NCBI GenBank assembly: GCA_008363385.1 | Contig: RHKY01000008.1 | Location: 78,390 to 142,389, forward strand | Direction: 5' to 3' | DNA: 64,000 bases | Source of the DNA: Acidobacteriota bacterium | Lineage (GTDB): Bacteria > Acidobacteriota > Thermoanaerobaculia > UBA5066 | In this document: positions 17,130 through 25,050 of the stretch, one piece after another | Layout of the letters: each line of letters begins with the position of its first letter | How positions within the stretch are numbered: position 1 is the stretch's first letter | Program-made: the position numbers and the translations under genes | The notes under the pieces: model-generated | The model's database searches: none | What the model was told of the DNA's origin: nothing | What the model saw: only the letters and a program-made list of their open reading frames with translations

Positions 17130-18401
17130 ATGAGCGCCCGCCTCAGGATCGCCATCGGTGCCGACCACGGCGGCTTCGAGCTGAAGGAGGCGCTGCGCGA
17201 CCACCTGCGCGGCAAGGGCTTCGTCGTCGAGGACTGCGGGACGCACGGCAAGGAGGCGGTCGACTACCCCCGGTACGCCCACGCCGTCGCCTCGCTCGTG
17301 GCCGCCGGCACGTACGACGTCGGGATCGTCGTCGACGGGGCCGGGATCGGCTCGGCGATGGCGGCGAACAAGGTGCCCGGGATCCTCGCCGCCGCCTGCA
17401 ACACCGAGGCTCTGGCCAAGAACGCCCGCGAGCACAACGACGCCAACGTCCTGACGCTGGGGGCCGCGCACGTCGACGTCGAGGCGGCCAAGAGGATCGC
17501 CGACGCCTTCCTCGGGGCCTCCTGCACCGTCGAGCGCCACCGGCGCCGCGTCGGGATGATCCGCGACATCGAGCGGGGGGCGCTCTCGCCCGCCGCGCCG
17601 AAAGGACCCGCGCCCGTGACCGTCACCCCGACCGACCTCTCCCCCGAGGACGTGGCCCGCATCGCCGAGCGCGTCCGGGAGCTCCTGAAGTCCCCGGCCC
17701 CCGAGGCCCCGGCCCCCCGGCTCACCCCCGAGCAGGTGGCGAAGCTGATCGACCACACGCTCCTCAAGCCCGAGGCGACGGCCGCCGACATCGAGCGGCT
17801 CTGCGACGAGGCGAGGAAGGGGGGCTTCACCTCCGTCTGCGTCAACCCGGCCTGGGTCTCGAAGGCGAAGGGGCTCCTGCGCGGGACGTCCGTGAAGGTC
17901 TGCGCGGTGGTCGGCTTCCCGCTCGGCGCGCAGCCGCCCGAGATCAAGACCCTGGAGGCCCGCCGCGCCATCCGCGAGGGGGCGGGCGAGATCGACATGG
18001 TCGTCAACATCGGGGCGCTGAAGGGGAAGGACGACGCGCTCGTCCTGAAGGACGTGAGGAGCGTCGTCGAGGCCTGCCGGGACGGCCGGGCGCTCTGCAA
18101 GGTGATCCTCGAGACGGCGCTCCTGACGGACGAGGAGAAGGTCCGCGCCTGCCAGGTGGCGATGAAGGCCGGGGCCGACTTCGTGAAGACCTCGACCGGG
18201 TTCTCCTCGGGCGGGGCGACGGAGGCGGACGTGGCGCTGATGGCGCGGACGGTGGCGCCGAGGCGCCTCGGCGTGAAGGCCTCGGGGGGCATCCGGACGC
18301 TGGCCGACCTGCAGAAGATGGTGGCGGCCGGGGCGACGCGGATCGGCGCCTCGGCGAGCGTGAAGATCCTCGAGGAGGCCCGCGCGGCCTCCCGGGCGTG
18401 A
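17130..18401 (+). CDS. RpiB-DeoC fusion, candidate encapsulated core enzyme of the BMC
   Basis: 423 residues. Residues 5-150 are a ribose-5-phosphate isomerase B/LacAB domain: ADHGGFELK (His13), [12 protein letters not shown] (His102) and HRRRV (phosphate-binding Arg) are kept, but the catalytic Cys position of E. coli RpiB (CGTG) reads DGAG with Asp69 and Ala71. Residues 198-423 are deoxyribose-phosphate aldolase with Asp289, Schiff-base Lys353 (VKTSTG) and Lys383 (KASGGIRT), all intact. Between them is a Pro/Ala linker holding an amphipathic helix, [17 protein letters not shown] (171-187), like a BMC encapsulation peptide. DeoC would make acetaldehyde and glyceraldehyde-3-phosphate from deoxyribose-5-phosphate. 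First gene of the shell operon. Confidence 0.95.
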   Translation: MSARLRIAIGADHGGFELKEALRDHLRGKGFVVEDCGTHGKEAVDYPRYAHAVASLVAAGTYDVGIVVDGAGIGSAMAANKVPGILAAACNTEALAKNAREHNDANVLTLGAAHVDVEAAKRIADAFLGASCTVERHRRRVGMIRDIERGALSPAAPKGPAPVTVTPTDLSPEDVARIAERVRELLKSPAPEAPAPRLTPEQVAKLIDHTLLKPEATAADIERLCDEARKGGFTSVCVNPAWVSKAKGLLRGTSVKVCAVVGFPLGAQPPEIKTLEARRAIREGAGEIDMVVNIGALKGKDDALVLKDVRSVVEACRDGRALCKVILETALLTDEEKVRACQVAMKAGADFVKTSTGFSSGGATEADVALMARTVAPRRLGVKASGGIRTLADLQKMVAAGATRIGASASVKILEEARAASRA

Positions 18402-18419
18402 CGGGATAGGAGGAGAACG

Positions 18420-19055
18420 GTGTCGGAGCTCCGCTGCTACGTCTTCCTCGACAGCCTGCAGCCCCAGTTCGCCTCCTTCCTCGGGACGGTGGCGCAGGGC
18501 TTCCTCCCGGTCCCGGGCCAGGCCTCGCTCTTCGTCGAGGTGGCCCCCGGGATGGACATCAACCGGGTCACCGACGTCGCGCTGAAGGCGACGAACGTCC
18601 AGCCGGGGATGCAGATCATCGAGCGGCTCTACGGGATGCTCGAGGTCCACTCCGACTCGCAGGCCGACGTGCGGGCCGCCGGCCGGGCGATCCTGACGGC
18701 CCTCGGCCTGAAGGAGGAGGACCGGATCAAGCCCGAGATCACCTCCAGCCAGGTGATCCGGAACATCGCTCCCTACCACACGCAGCTCATCAACCGGATG
18801 CGCCACGGGGACCTGATCGTCCCGGGCGAGACGCTCTACGTCCTGGAGGTGGCGCCGGCCGGGTACGCGGCCATCGCCGCCAACGAGGCGGAGAAGGCGG
18901 CCCGGATCAACATCCTCGAGGTGCGCGCCTTCGGCAGCTTCGGGCGCGTCTACCTCGGCGGGGACGAGAAGGACGTGGACGTCGGCTGGCGCGCGGCCGA
19001 GGCGGCCATCCAGTCGATCACCGGGCGCCCGGCGGGAGGCCGGGAGCGCGGCTAG
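18420..19055 (+). CDS. BMC-T shell protein (tandem BMC domains), copy 1
   Basis: 211 residues with two BMC folds: the first from about 5 to 95 ([38 protein letters not shown]) and the second from about 108 to 203 ([37 protein letters not shown]). Trimers of such proteins form pseudo-hexagonal facets, often with larger gated pores for cofactors or bulky substrates. GTG start with AGGAGG seven nt upstream, 18 nt after the RpiB-DeoC stop. Its sequence is quite unlike the second BMC-T at 21190. Confidence 0.93.
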   Translation: MSELRCYVFLDSLQPQFASFLGTVAQGFLPVPGQASLFVEVAPGMDINRVTDVALKATNVQPGMQIIERLYGMLEVHSDSQADVRAAGRAILTALGLKEEDRIKPEITSSQVIRNIAPYHTQLINRMRHGDLIVPGETLYVLEVAPAGYAAIAANEAEKAARINILEVRAFGSFGRVYLGGDEKDVDVGWRAAEAAIQSITGRPAGGRERG

Positions 19056-19102
19056 TCGCCGACACCCATCGCTGACGCGAGAGAAGAGGAAAGGGGAACG
19101 CC

Positions 19103-19408
19103 ATGACCGAAGCCCTCGGGATGATCGAGACCCGGTCCTTCCCGGCGGTCGTCGAGGCCGCCGACGCGGCCGTGAAGGCCGCCAAGGTGGAGCTCGTCTC
19201 CTACGAGAAGACCGGCGGCGGGTACGTCACCGTCGTCGTCCGCGGCGACGTGGCGGCCGTCAAGGCCGCCTGCGACGCGGCCCAGGTGGCCGGCGGGCGG
19301 GTCGGCGAGATCGTCGCCGTCCACGTCATCGCCCGCCCGCACACGAACGTCGACACCGTCCTGCCGCTCGGCCGCAAGGCGCAGGCCGAGGCCGAGCAGA
19401 AGAAGTAG
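19103..19408 (+). CDS. BMC-H shell protein (single BMC domain)
   Basis: 101 residues: [20 protein letters not shown] is the classic BMC-H opening, followed by [20 protein letters not shown], in which the GGG is the likely pore loop, and a short helical tail. Hexamers of this protein would make up most of the facets. It is the only BMC-H in the operon, so the shell must be built from one hexamer type plus BMC-T. RBS AGGAAAGGGGA upstream of the ATG. Confidence 0.97.
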   Translation: MTEALGMIETRSFPAVVEAADAAVKAAKVELVSYEKTGGGYVTVVVRGDVAAVKAACDAAQVAGGRVGEIVAVHVIARPHTNVDTVLPLGRKAQAEAEQKK

Positions 19409-19449
19409 CGGGGAGGGGCGGGCCCGCGCCCGCCCCGCCGCGTGCCGCC

Positions 19450-19737
19450 ATGCAGCTCGCCCGCGTCTCGGGGACCGTCGTCTCCAGCAAGAAGGAGCCG
19501 TCGATGGAGGGGCTCAAGCTCCTCCTCGTCAAGCCCCTCGACGAGGAGGGGAAGGAGACGGGGAACGCCCTCGTGGCGGCCGACGCCGTCGGGGCGGGGC
19601 CGGACGAGGTCGTCCTGATCGCCTCCGGCAGCTCCGCCCGCCAGACCGTCGCCACCGACAGGCGCCCCGTCGACGCCGTGATCCTGGCGATCGTCGACAC
19701 CTGGGAGGTCGGCGGCGCGGTGAAGTACAGGAAGTGA
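19450..19737 (+). CDS. BMC-P (EutN/CcmL) vertex protein, copy 1
   Basis: 95 residues. [53 protein letters not shown], and [10 protein letters not shown] are the standard EutN/CcmL strands. Pentamers cap the twelve vertices of the shell. It is the first of three BMC-P genes in this operon. The aldehyde dehydrogenase starts 10 nt later. Confidence 0.97.
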   Translation: MQLARVSGTVVSSKKEPSMEGLKLLLVKPLDEEGKETGNALVAADAVGAGPDEVVLIASGSSARQTVATDRRPVDAVILAIVDTWEVGGAVKYRK

Positions 19738-19747
19738 GGGGGTCGGG

Positions 19748-21193
19748 ATGGCTTCCCGCCTGACCGACGCCGAGGTCGAGGCCATCGCGCGGCGGATCGC
19801 CGCGGACCTCTCCGGCCGCCCGGGCGGAGCCGAGGCCCCCGCGCGGGCGAGCGCCCCGGCCGTTTCGGGCCTCGGCATCCACGCCACGGTCGACGAGGCC
19901 GTCGCCGCGGCGAAGAGGGCCCAGCCCGTCTTCGTCGCCCTGCCGCTCGCGAAGCGCGCCGAGGTGCTGGCCGCGGTCCGCCGGACGATGCTCGAGAGCC
20001 TGGACGCCCTCTCGCGCGAGGCGCACGAGGAGACGGGGCTCGGGCGCTTCGAGGACAAGGTCGTCAAGAACCGCCTCGTCACCGAGAAGACGCCGGGCCT
20101 CGAGGACCTCGCCCCGATCGCCGTCACCGGCGACCACGGCCTGACGCTGATGGAGCCGGCGCCCTTCGGCGTCATCGGCGCCATCACCCCGGTGACGAAC
20201 CCCACCTCGACGATCATCTGCAACTCGATCGGGATGCTCGCGGCGGGCAACACGGTCGCCTTCAACGTCCACCCCTCGGCGAAGGGGTGCTCGATGCGGA
20301 CGATCGCCCTCCTGAACAAGGCGATCACCGCGGCAGGAGGCCCCCCCGACGCCGTCACCGGCGTCGCGACCCCGACGATCGAGTCGGCCCAGGAGCTGAT
20401 GCGCCACCGCGACGTCCGCCTCGTGGTCGTCACCGGCGGCCCCGCGGTCGTCAAGGAGGCGATGCGCTCGGGGAAGCGGGCCATCTGCGCCGGCCCCGGC
20501 AACCCGCCCGTCGTCGTCGACGAGACCGCCGACGTCGAGAAGGCGGGCCGGTGCGTCGTCCTCGGCGCCTCGACCGACAACAACATCATCTGCACCGACG
20601 AGAAGGAGGTCCTCGTCGTCTCCTCCGTGGCCGAGAAGCTGATGGCCGCCATGGAGGCCTCGGGCGGCTACCGCGTCGACCCGCGCCGGCTGCCGGAGCT
20701 GGAGCGGGTGGTCTTCGCCAAGACGAACGGCCCGCGGAAGAAGGCCGAGGTCACGAAGGACCTGATCGGGAAGAACGCCTCGGTGATCCTCGGCCGGATG
20801 GGGATCCGCGTCCCCGACTCGGTCCGCCTGGCCTTCGTCGAGGTGGACGCCGACCACCCGCTGATGTGGACCGAGCAGATGATGCCGGTGATGCCCGTCT
20901 GCCGCGTCAAGAGCGTCGACGAGGCGATCGACCTCGCGGTGGAGATGGAGGGGCGCAACCGGCACACGGCCGTCATGCACAGCCGCGACATCGACGCCCT
21001 GCACCGGATGGCCAAGGCGTGCGACTGCTCGATCTTCGTCAAGAACGGCCGCTCGCAGGCGGGGCTCGGCCTCGACGGCGAGGGGCACTGCTCGTTCACG
21101 ATCGCCAGCCCCACCGGCGAGGGGCTCACCGGCCCGCGCAGCTTCTCGCGCTGGCGCCGGTGCGTCCTCGTCGACCACTTCCGGATCACGTGA
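19748..21193 (+). CDS. CoA-acylating aldehyde dehydrogenase (PduP/EutE-like), BMC-targeted
   Basis: 481 residues. N-terminal amphipathic helix DAEVEAIARRIAADLSG (7-23) followed by a Gly/Ala/Pro linker is a typical encapsulation peptide and resembles the helix inside the RpiB-DeoC fusion. The ALDH fold follows with PFGVIGAITPVTNP (cofactor site) and catalytic Cys282 (TDNNIICTDEKEV). The PduP/EutE group converts short aldehydes plus CoA and NAD+ to acyl-CoA, here most likely acetaldehyde released by DeoC. The ATG has GAGGGGG upstream. It overlaps the next shell gene by 4 nt (GTGA). Confidence 0.96.
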   Translation: MASRLTDAEVEAIARRIAADLSGRPGGAEAPARASAPAVSGLGIHATVDEAVAAAKRAQPVFVALPLAKRAEVLAAVRRTMLESLDALSREAHEETGLGRFEDKVVKNRLVTEKTPGLEDLAPIAVTGDHGLTLMEPAPFGVIGAITPVTNPTSTIICNSIGMLAAGNTVAFNVHPSAKGCSMRTIALLNKAITAAGGPPDAVTGVATPTIESAQELMRHRDVRLVVVTGGPAVVKEAMRSGKRAICAGPGNPPVVVDETADVEKAGRCVVLGASTDNNIICTDEKEVLVVSSVAEKLMAAMEASGGYRVDPRRLPELERVVFAKTNGPRKKAEVTKDLIGKNASVILGRMGIRVPDSVRLAFVEVDADHPLMWTEQMMPVMPVCRVKSVDEAIDLAVEMEGRNRHTAVMHSRDIDALHRMAKACDCSIFVKNGRSQAGLGLDGEGHCSFTIASPTGEGLTGPRSFSRWRRCVLVDHFRIT

Positions 21194-21792
21194 AGCCCGT
21201 CGCCGCGATCGCCGCCCTGGAGCTCGAGGAGATCGCCTCCGGCCTCCTGGCCACCGACGCGCTCCTGAAGAAGGCCCCGATCGCCTTCGTGAGGAGCGGG
21301 ACGGTGACGAGGGGGCGCTGGCTGACGCTCTTCGGCGGCTCCACGGCGGCCGTCGAGGAGTCGTGGCGGGAAGGGCTCTTCACGGGCGGGACGGCCGTCG
21401 TGGACGACGTCTTCCTCCCCGACGTCCACCCGCGCCTCTTCGCCGCGATCACCGGCGAACGGCGGGCCCCGGGCCCGAACGCGATCGCCCTCCTCGAGAC
21501 GCCGACGGCCTGCTCGGCGATCCTGGCGGCCGAGCTCGCGCTGAAGGGAACGGGCGTCGAGCTCCTGGAGCTGCGCCTCTCGGAGTCGGGGCTCTCTGGG
21601 AAGGGGATCGCGATCGTCTCGGGCGACCTCCACGAGGTGGAGGCCGCGGTCGACATCGTCACCGGCCGGCTCCACGCGGCGGTGAAGCACCGGATCCTCC
21701 CGCGCCCGCACGAGGCGCTCCTGGCGGCGGTCGGCGAGTCGACGGCCTTCGCCTTCGCGCCGCTCCTGCCGCTCCCCGGGGAGAGGGGCTGA
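21190..21792 (+). CDS. BMC-T shell protein, copy 2
   Basis: 200 residues from a GTG overlapping the aldehyde dehydrogenase stop. Two BMC-like halves: IAALELEEIASGLLATDALL to about residue 85, then AIALLETPTACSAILAAELA to about 180 (ELLELRLSESGLSGKGIAIV, GDLHEVEAAVDIV). A short, conserved-looking middle segment (FLPDVHPRLFAAITGERRAP) links them. Very different from copy 1, so the two trimers probably have distinct pores or stacking behaviour. Confidence 0.93.
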   Translation: MKPVAAIAALELEEIASGLLATDALLKKAPIAFVRSGTVTRGRWLTLFGGSTAAVEESWREGLFTGGTAVVDDVFLPDVHPRLFAAITGERRAPGPNAIALLETPTACSAILAAELALKGTGVELLELRLSESGLSGKGIAIVSGDLHEVEAAVDIVTGRLHAAVKHRILPRPHEALLAAVGESTAFAFAPLLPLPGERG

Positions 21793-22076
21793 TGCTCCTC
21801 GGGCGGATCGTCGGCACCGTCGTGCCGTGCGTCGTCACGCCGGGGCTGGAAGGGGTCCCGATGCTCCTCGTCCAGCCGCTCGACGAGCACGGCAAGCCCC
21901 GCGGAAAGGTCCTCGTCGCCGCCGACGCCACGCGGATGGCGGGGCCGGGCGAGCTCGTCGCCTACGAGGGGGGGCGCGAGGCGGCGCTCGCCCTCGAGCC
22001 GTGGTTCGTCCCGGTGGACCACGCGGTCGTCGCCATCGTCGACACGCACCACGTCCCCGAAGGGGGGAAGCCGTGA
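21792..22076 (+). CDS. BMC-P (EutN/CcmL) vertex protein, copy 2
   Basis: 94 residues: MLLGRIVGTVVPCVVTPGLE, PMLLVQPLDEHGKP, VAADATRMAGPGELVAYEGG and VDHAVVAIVDTHHV follow the EutN/CcmL pattern. The ATG shares its first base with the preceding stop (TGATG). A His pair near the C-terminus (VDTHHVPEGG) differs from the other copies. Confidence 0.95.
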   Translation: MLLGRIVGTVVPCVVTPGLEGVPMLLVQPLDEHGKPRGKVLVAADATRMAGPGELVAYEGGREAALALEPWFVPVDHAVVAIVDTHHVPEGGKP

Positions 22077-22351
22077 TCCTCGGGCGCGTCGCGGGCGAGA
22101 TCACCGCCACCATCCGCCACCCGTTCTACGGCGCGCGGAAGCTCCTCGTGGTCGAGAAGACCCGGCCCGACGGGACGCCGACCGCCGACTACGTGATCGC
22201 CGTCGACAGCGTCGGGGCGGGGGTCGGAGAGCTCGTCCTCGTCCTGGACGAGGGGAACGGCGCCCGGCAGGTCCTGGCCGCCGAGGGCGCCCCGGTCCGC
22301 TCGGTCGTCGTCGGGATCGTCGACGCCGTCCACGAAGTCGACGAGGCCTGA
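22073..22351 (+). CDS. BMC-P (EutN/CcmL) vertex protein, copy 3
   Basis: 92 residues: MILGRVAGEITATIRHPFYG, ARKLLVVEKTRPDG, VIAVDSVGAGVGELVLVLDEG NGAR and VVVGIVDAVHEV. This copy has the best-conserved GAGxGxxVLV…GxxAR signature of CcmL/EutN. GTG start overlapping the previous stop by 4 nt. Last shell gene; the LolC-like gene starts directly after its stop codon. Confidence 0.96.
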   Translation: MILGRVAGEITATIRHPFYGARKLLVVEKTRPDGTPTADYVIAVDSVGAGVGELVLVLDEGNGARQVLAAEGAPVRSVVVGIVDAVHEVDEA

Positions 22352-23584
22352 GTGAACCTCGCCGCCTTCCTGGCGCGCCGCCTCCTCGGGGGGCGGGACC
22401 GCGGCCTCCTGGGGACCGTCGCGGGCCTCGCGATCTTCGGCGTGGCGCTCGGCACCGCGGCGCTCGTCGTGGCGATGGGGCTGATGTCCGGGTACCGGAA
22501 CGACCTGGCCGAGAAGCTCGCGGGGACCAACGCCGAGGTCCTCGCGATCCCCGGCGCGCTCGAGGCCGAGGACGAGGTCCGTCCCCTCCTCTCGCGCCTC
22601 CCCGGCGTCGTCGCGGTGGCGCGCACCGCCTTCGCGCCGGGGCTCCTCCTCTCGCGCTCCGTCCCGGAGGGGGCCGACGTCCTCGTCAAGGGCCTCGAGG
22701 TCCCCTCGGGGCTGAAGACGACGCGCCTCCTCGCCCGCGCCGGCGAGGCCGGGCGCAGGCTCGTCCCCCCGGCCGCGGGCGAGAGCGTCCCGGTCCTCCT
22801 GGGCTCCGGGCTGGCCGCGCGGCTGGGCGTCGAGGAGGGGGCGACGGTCGTCCTGGAGACGGCCACCGCGGACCTCTCGAAGGGGATCGCCCCTCCGCGG
22901 CGGACCGCTCTCCTCGTCACCGGCGTGGTCGAGACCGGCTTCTCCGAGGTGGACGACACCTGGGCCGTCGTCCCGCTCGGCTCGTTCCCCTCTCTGGCGC
23001 CGCCCGACGCGAGGCAGGGGCTCTGGGAGATGAAGGTCACGCGCCCGTCCGAGTCGGACGCGACCGTGGACGCGGCCCGGGCCGCCCTCGGCCCCTCGGC
23101 CACCGTCCTCGACTGGAAGGCCCTGAACCGCGACCTCTTCGAGGCGCTGGCGATCCAGCAGGTCCTCCTCTTCGTCGTCCTGGCCCTCGTCGTGGCCGTG
23201 GCCGCCGGGACGATCGTCTCGACGCTGACGGTCCTCCTGGCCGCCAAGACGAGGCAGGTGGGCGTCCTCTCGGCGCTCGGCGCCGTCCCGTCCCTCCTCG
23301 GGCGGACGTTCCGCCTCGCCGGGCTCCTCGTCGGCGGGGCCGGGATCCTGCTGGGGACCGCCTTCGGCCTCCTCGTCTGCCTCGTCCTGACGCGCTTCCG
23401 CCTCGTCCGCTTCCCCCCCGAGATCGCCCGCGTCTACTACCTCGACTGGATGCCCTTCCGGCCGGAGCCGCTCCACGTGGCGGCCATCGTCGGCGCGGGG
23501 CTCCTCCTCGTCCTCCTCTCGACGCTCCGCCCCGCCCGCCGCGCCGGCCGCCTCGACGTCTCCGAGGCGCTCCGGTACGAGTAG
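22352..23584 (+). CDS. LolC/E-family (FtsX-type) ABC permease
   Basis: 410 residues. One N-terminal membrane helix (about 20-45), a large periplasmic MacB-PCD-like domain (46-265), then three membrane helices with the FtsX core (IVSTLTVLLAAKTRQVGVLS, AGLLVGGAGILLGTAFGLLV) and a C-terminal PARRAGRLDVSEALRYE, the standard LolC/E ending. These proteins release lipoproteins from the inner membrane with LolD, which is absent here. The GTG start abuts the stop of the third BMC-P gene with zero spacing, so it appears translationally coupled to the shell operon although no functional link is known. Confidence 0.9.
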   Translation: MNLAAFLARRLLGGRDRGLLGTVAGLAIFGVALGTAALVVAMGLMSGYRNDLAEKLAGTNAEVLAIPGALEAEDEVRPLLSRLPGVVAVARTAFAPGLLLSRSVPEGADVLVKGLEVPSGLKTTRLLARAGEAGRRLVPPAAGESVPVLLGSGLAARLGVEEGATVVLETATADLSKGIAPPRRTALLVTGVVETGFSEVDDTWAVVPLGSFPSLAPPDARQGLWEMKVTRPSESDATVDAARAALGPSATVLDWKALNRDLFEALAIQQVLLFVVLALVVAVAAGTIVSTLTVLLAAKTRQVGVLSALGAVPSLLGRTFRLAGLLVGGAGILLGTAFGLLVCLVLTRFRLVRFPPEIARVYYLDWMPFRPEPLHVAAIVGAGLLLVLLSTLRPARRAGRLDVSEALRYE

Positions 23585-23613
23585 GCGGGCCGGCCCGCGA
23601 GATCCCCGTCGCC

Positions 23614-23619
23614 TAGAAT
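23614..23619 (+). promoter_or_regulatory. Leaderless-type -10 box (TAGAAT) for the HAD gene
   Basis: TAGAAT ends 9 nt before the GTG start at 23629, with no Shine-Dalgarno sequence between. Confidence 0.5.
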
Positions 23620-23628
23620 CCGCCCTCC

Positions 23629-24318
23629 GTGGCCGAGCCGCTCCTCTTCTTCGACCTCGACGACACGCTCCTGGACCACCGGGGGGCCGAGAGAGCCGCG
23701 CACGAGGACCTCTTCGAGACGAAGCCGGCGTCGTTCGGCGGCGTCGGCTTCGACGAGTGGCTCTCCGCCTACCGCGAGGCCAACGCGGCGCTCTGGGCCT
23801 CCTTCGGCCGGGGAGAGCGGACGAGGGACGAGGTCCAGCACGGGAGGTTCTTCGACCCCCTCGCGCGGCTGGGCCTGCCGACCGGCGAGGCGGACGCGCT
23901 CGGCGACCTCTACCTGGCGCGGTACGCCGAGAGGTGGAGGCTGAACGAGGGGGCCGAGGAGCTGCTCGAGGCCGCCTCCCGCCGCGGGGTCGTGGGGATC
24001 CTGTCGAACGGCTTCCGCGAGCTGCAGCGCGGGAAGATCCGCCGCTTCGGCCTGGACCGCTGGGTGACGGTCGTCGTCCTCTCCGAGGAGGTCGGGGCGA
24101 TGAAGCCGGCCCGCGCGATCTTCGACGCCGCCTGGTCGGCCGGCAACGGCGGGCAGAAGGCCCGGAAGGTCTACCTCGGCGACTCGTTCGAGACCGACGT
24201 CGTCGGCGCGAAGGCCGCCGGCTGGTTCCCGGTCCTCTACAACCCGGACGGAGGCGAGGTGCCCGCCCCCGTCCTCCACGTCCGCCGCCTCGCAGACGCG
24301 GTCCCGCTCCTGACGTGA
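23629..24318 (+). CDS. HAD-family hydrolase, YjjG-like (pyrimidine 5'-nucleotidase type)
   Basis: 229 residues. Motif I FFDLDDTLLDH at the very start, motif II in GILSNGF, motif III Lys in GAMKPARAIFD, and motif IV YLGDSFETDVVGAKAAGW. A helical cap lies between motifs I and II (about 20-95), as in YjjG/subfamily IA enzymes that dephosphorylate nucleoside monophosphates. Substrate unproven. It overlaps the next gene by 4 nt (GTGA). Confidence 0.92.
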   Translation: MAEPLLFFDLDDTLLDHRGAERAAHEDLFETKPASFGGVGFDEWLSAYREANAALWASFGRGERTRDEVQHGRFFDPLARLGLPTGEADALGDLYLARYAERWRLNEGAEELLEAASRRGVVGILSNGFRELQRGKIRRFGLDRWVTVVVLSEEVGAMKPARAIFDAAWSAGNGGQKARKVYLGDSFETDVVGAKAAGWFPVLYNPDGGEVPAPVLHVRRLADAVPLLT

Positions 24319-25028
24319 CGGCCTCCCGCCTCCTCGCGCTCGCGCTCGCGGCCTCGGCCCTGTCGTGCGCGTCCTCGCCGGTGGCGCTGCGGCGGACGGC
24401 CCGGGTCGGCGACGCCGAGGCGCGCCTGCACGTCCCCGAGACGTTCGAGCCGCTGGCCCCGGGCTCGGTCTACCCGAACCGCCGGATGCCGGTCCCGGCG
24501 GAGGGCCGCCCCGGAGTCCTCCTCTGGCCCGATGCCTCGAGCGGCCGGACGGAGCGCTCGCTCGCGGTCACGTTCCTCGCCGAACGCGGGATCGTCGTCC
24601 TCGAGCTGCCCCCCGGCGGGCCGTCCGGGCCGCCCGCCGCGGCCCTGAGGGACGCGGTGGCGGCCTTCGGCGCCTTCCGCGAGAGCCGGGGAGCCCCCGT
24701 CGCGGTCTTGGCGTTTCGTCCCGGCCCGGGGGTCGTCGAGGCCGTCCTCGACGAGACGGCGCTGTCGGCCGCGGCGTTCCTGGGGTTCGACCCTCCGGCC
24801 GCCCGGGCGGTGCGCGGGGCGGGCCGCCTGCCGGTGCTCGTCGCGACGCTCCACGCCGGACCGGGCGAGGCCTCGGAGCTCTCGCGCCGCCTGACCGCGC
24901 TCCTCGGACGCTCGCCGGTGGAGCGGCGCTACCTCGAGGCGCCGGACGGAGGGTTTCCGCCCGAGGCGGCCCGGGACGTGGCCGAGTGGCTGGCCGCGGT
25001 CCTCGCCGAGGGCGCGCCGGGGCGCTGA
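24315..25028 (+). CDS. Probable lipoprotein with degenerate alpha/beta-hydrolase fold
   Basis: 237 residues. A signal peptide ends in ASALSC, an acceptable but non-ideal lipobox. The body resembles dienelactone-hydrolase-like proteins: GVLLWPDASSGRTERSLAVT, LAERGIVVLELPPGG, DAVAAFGAFRESRGAPVAVLAF. The position of the nucleophile elbow (normally GxSxG or GxCxG) reads FRPGPG, and the C-terminal Asp/His region is not recognisable (APDGGFPPEAARDVAEWL). So it looks like a non-catalytic relative. Translationally coupled to the HAD gene. Confidence 0.62.
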   Translation: MTASRLLALALAASALSCASSPVALRRTARVGDAEARLHVPETFEPLAPGSVYPNRRMPVPAEGRPGVLLWPDASSGRTERSLAVTFLAERGIVVLELPPGGPSGPPAAALRDAVAAFGAFRESRGAPVAVLAFRPGPGVVEAVLDETALSAAAFLGFDPPAARAVRGAGRLPVLVATLHAGPGEASELSRRLTALLGRSPVERRYLEAPDGGFPPEAARDVAEWLAAVLAEGAPGR

Positions 25029-25050
25029 GCCGCGGGCGCGCCCGGGCGGC

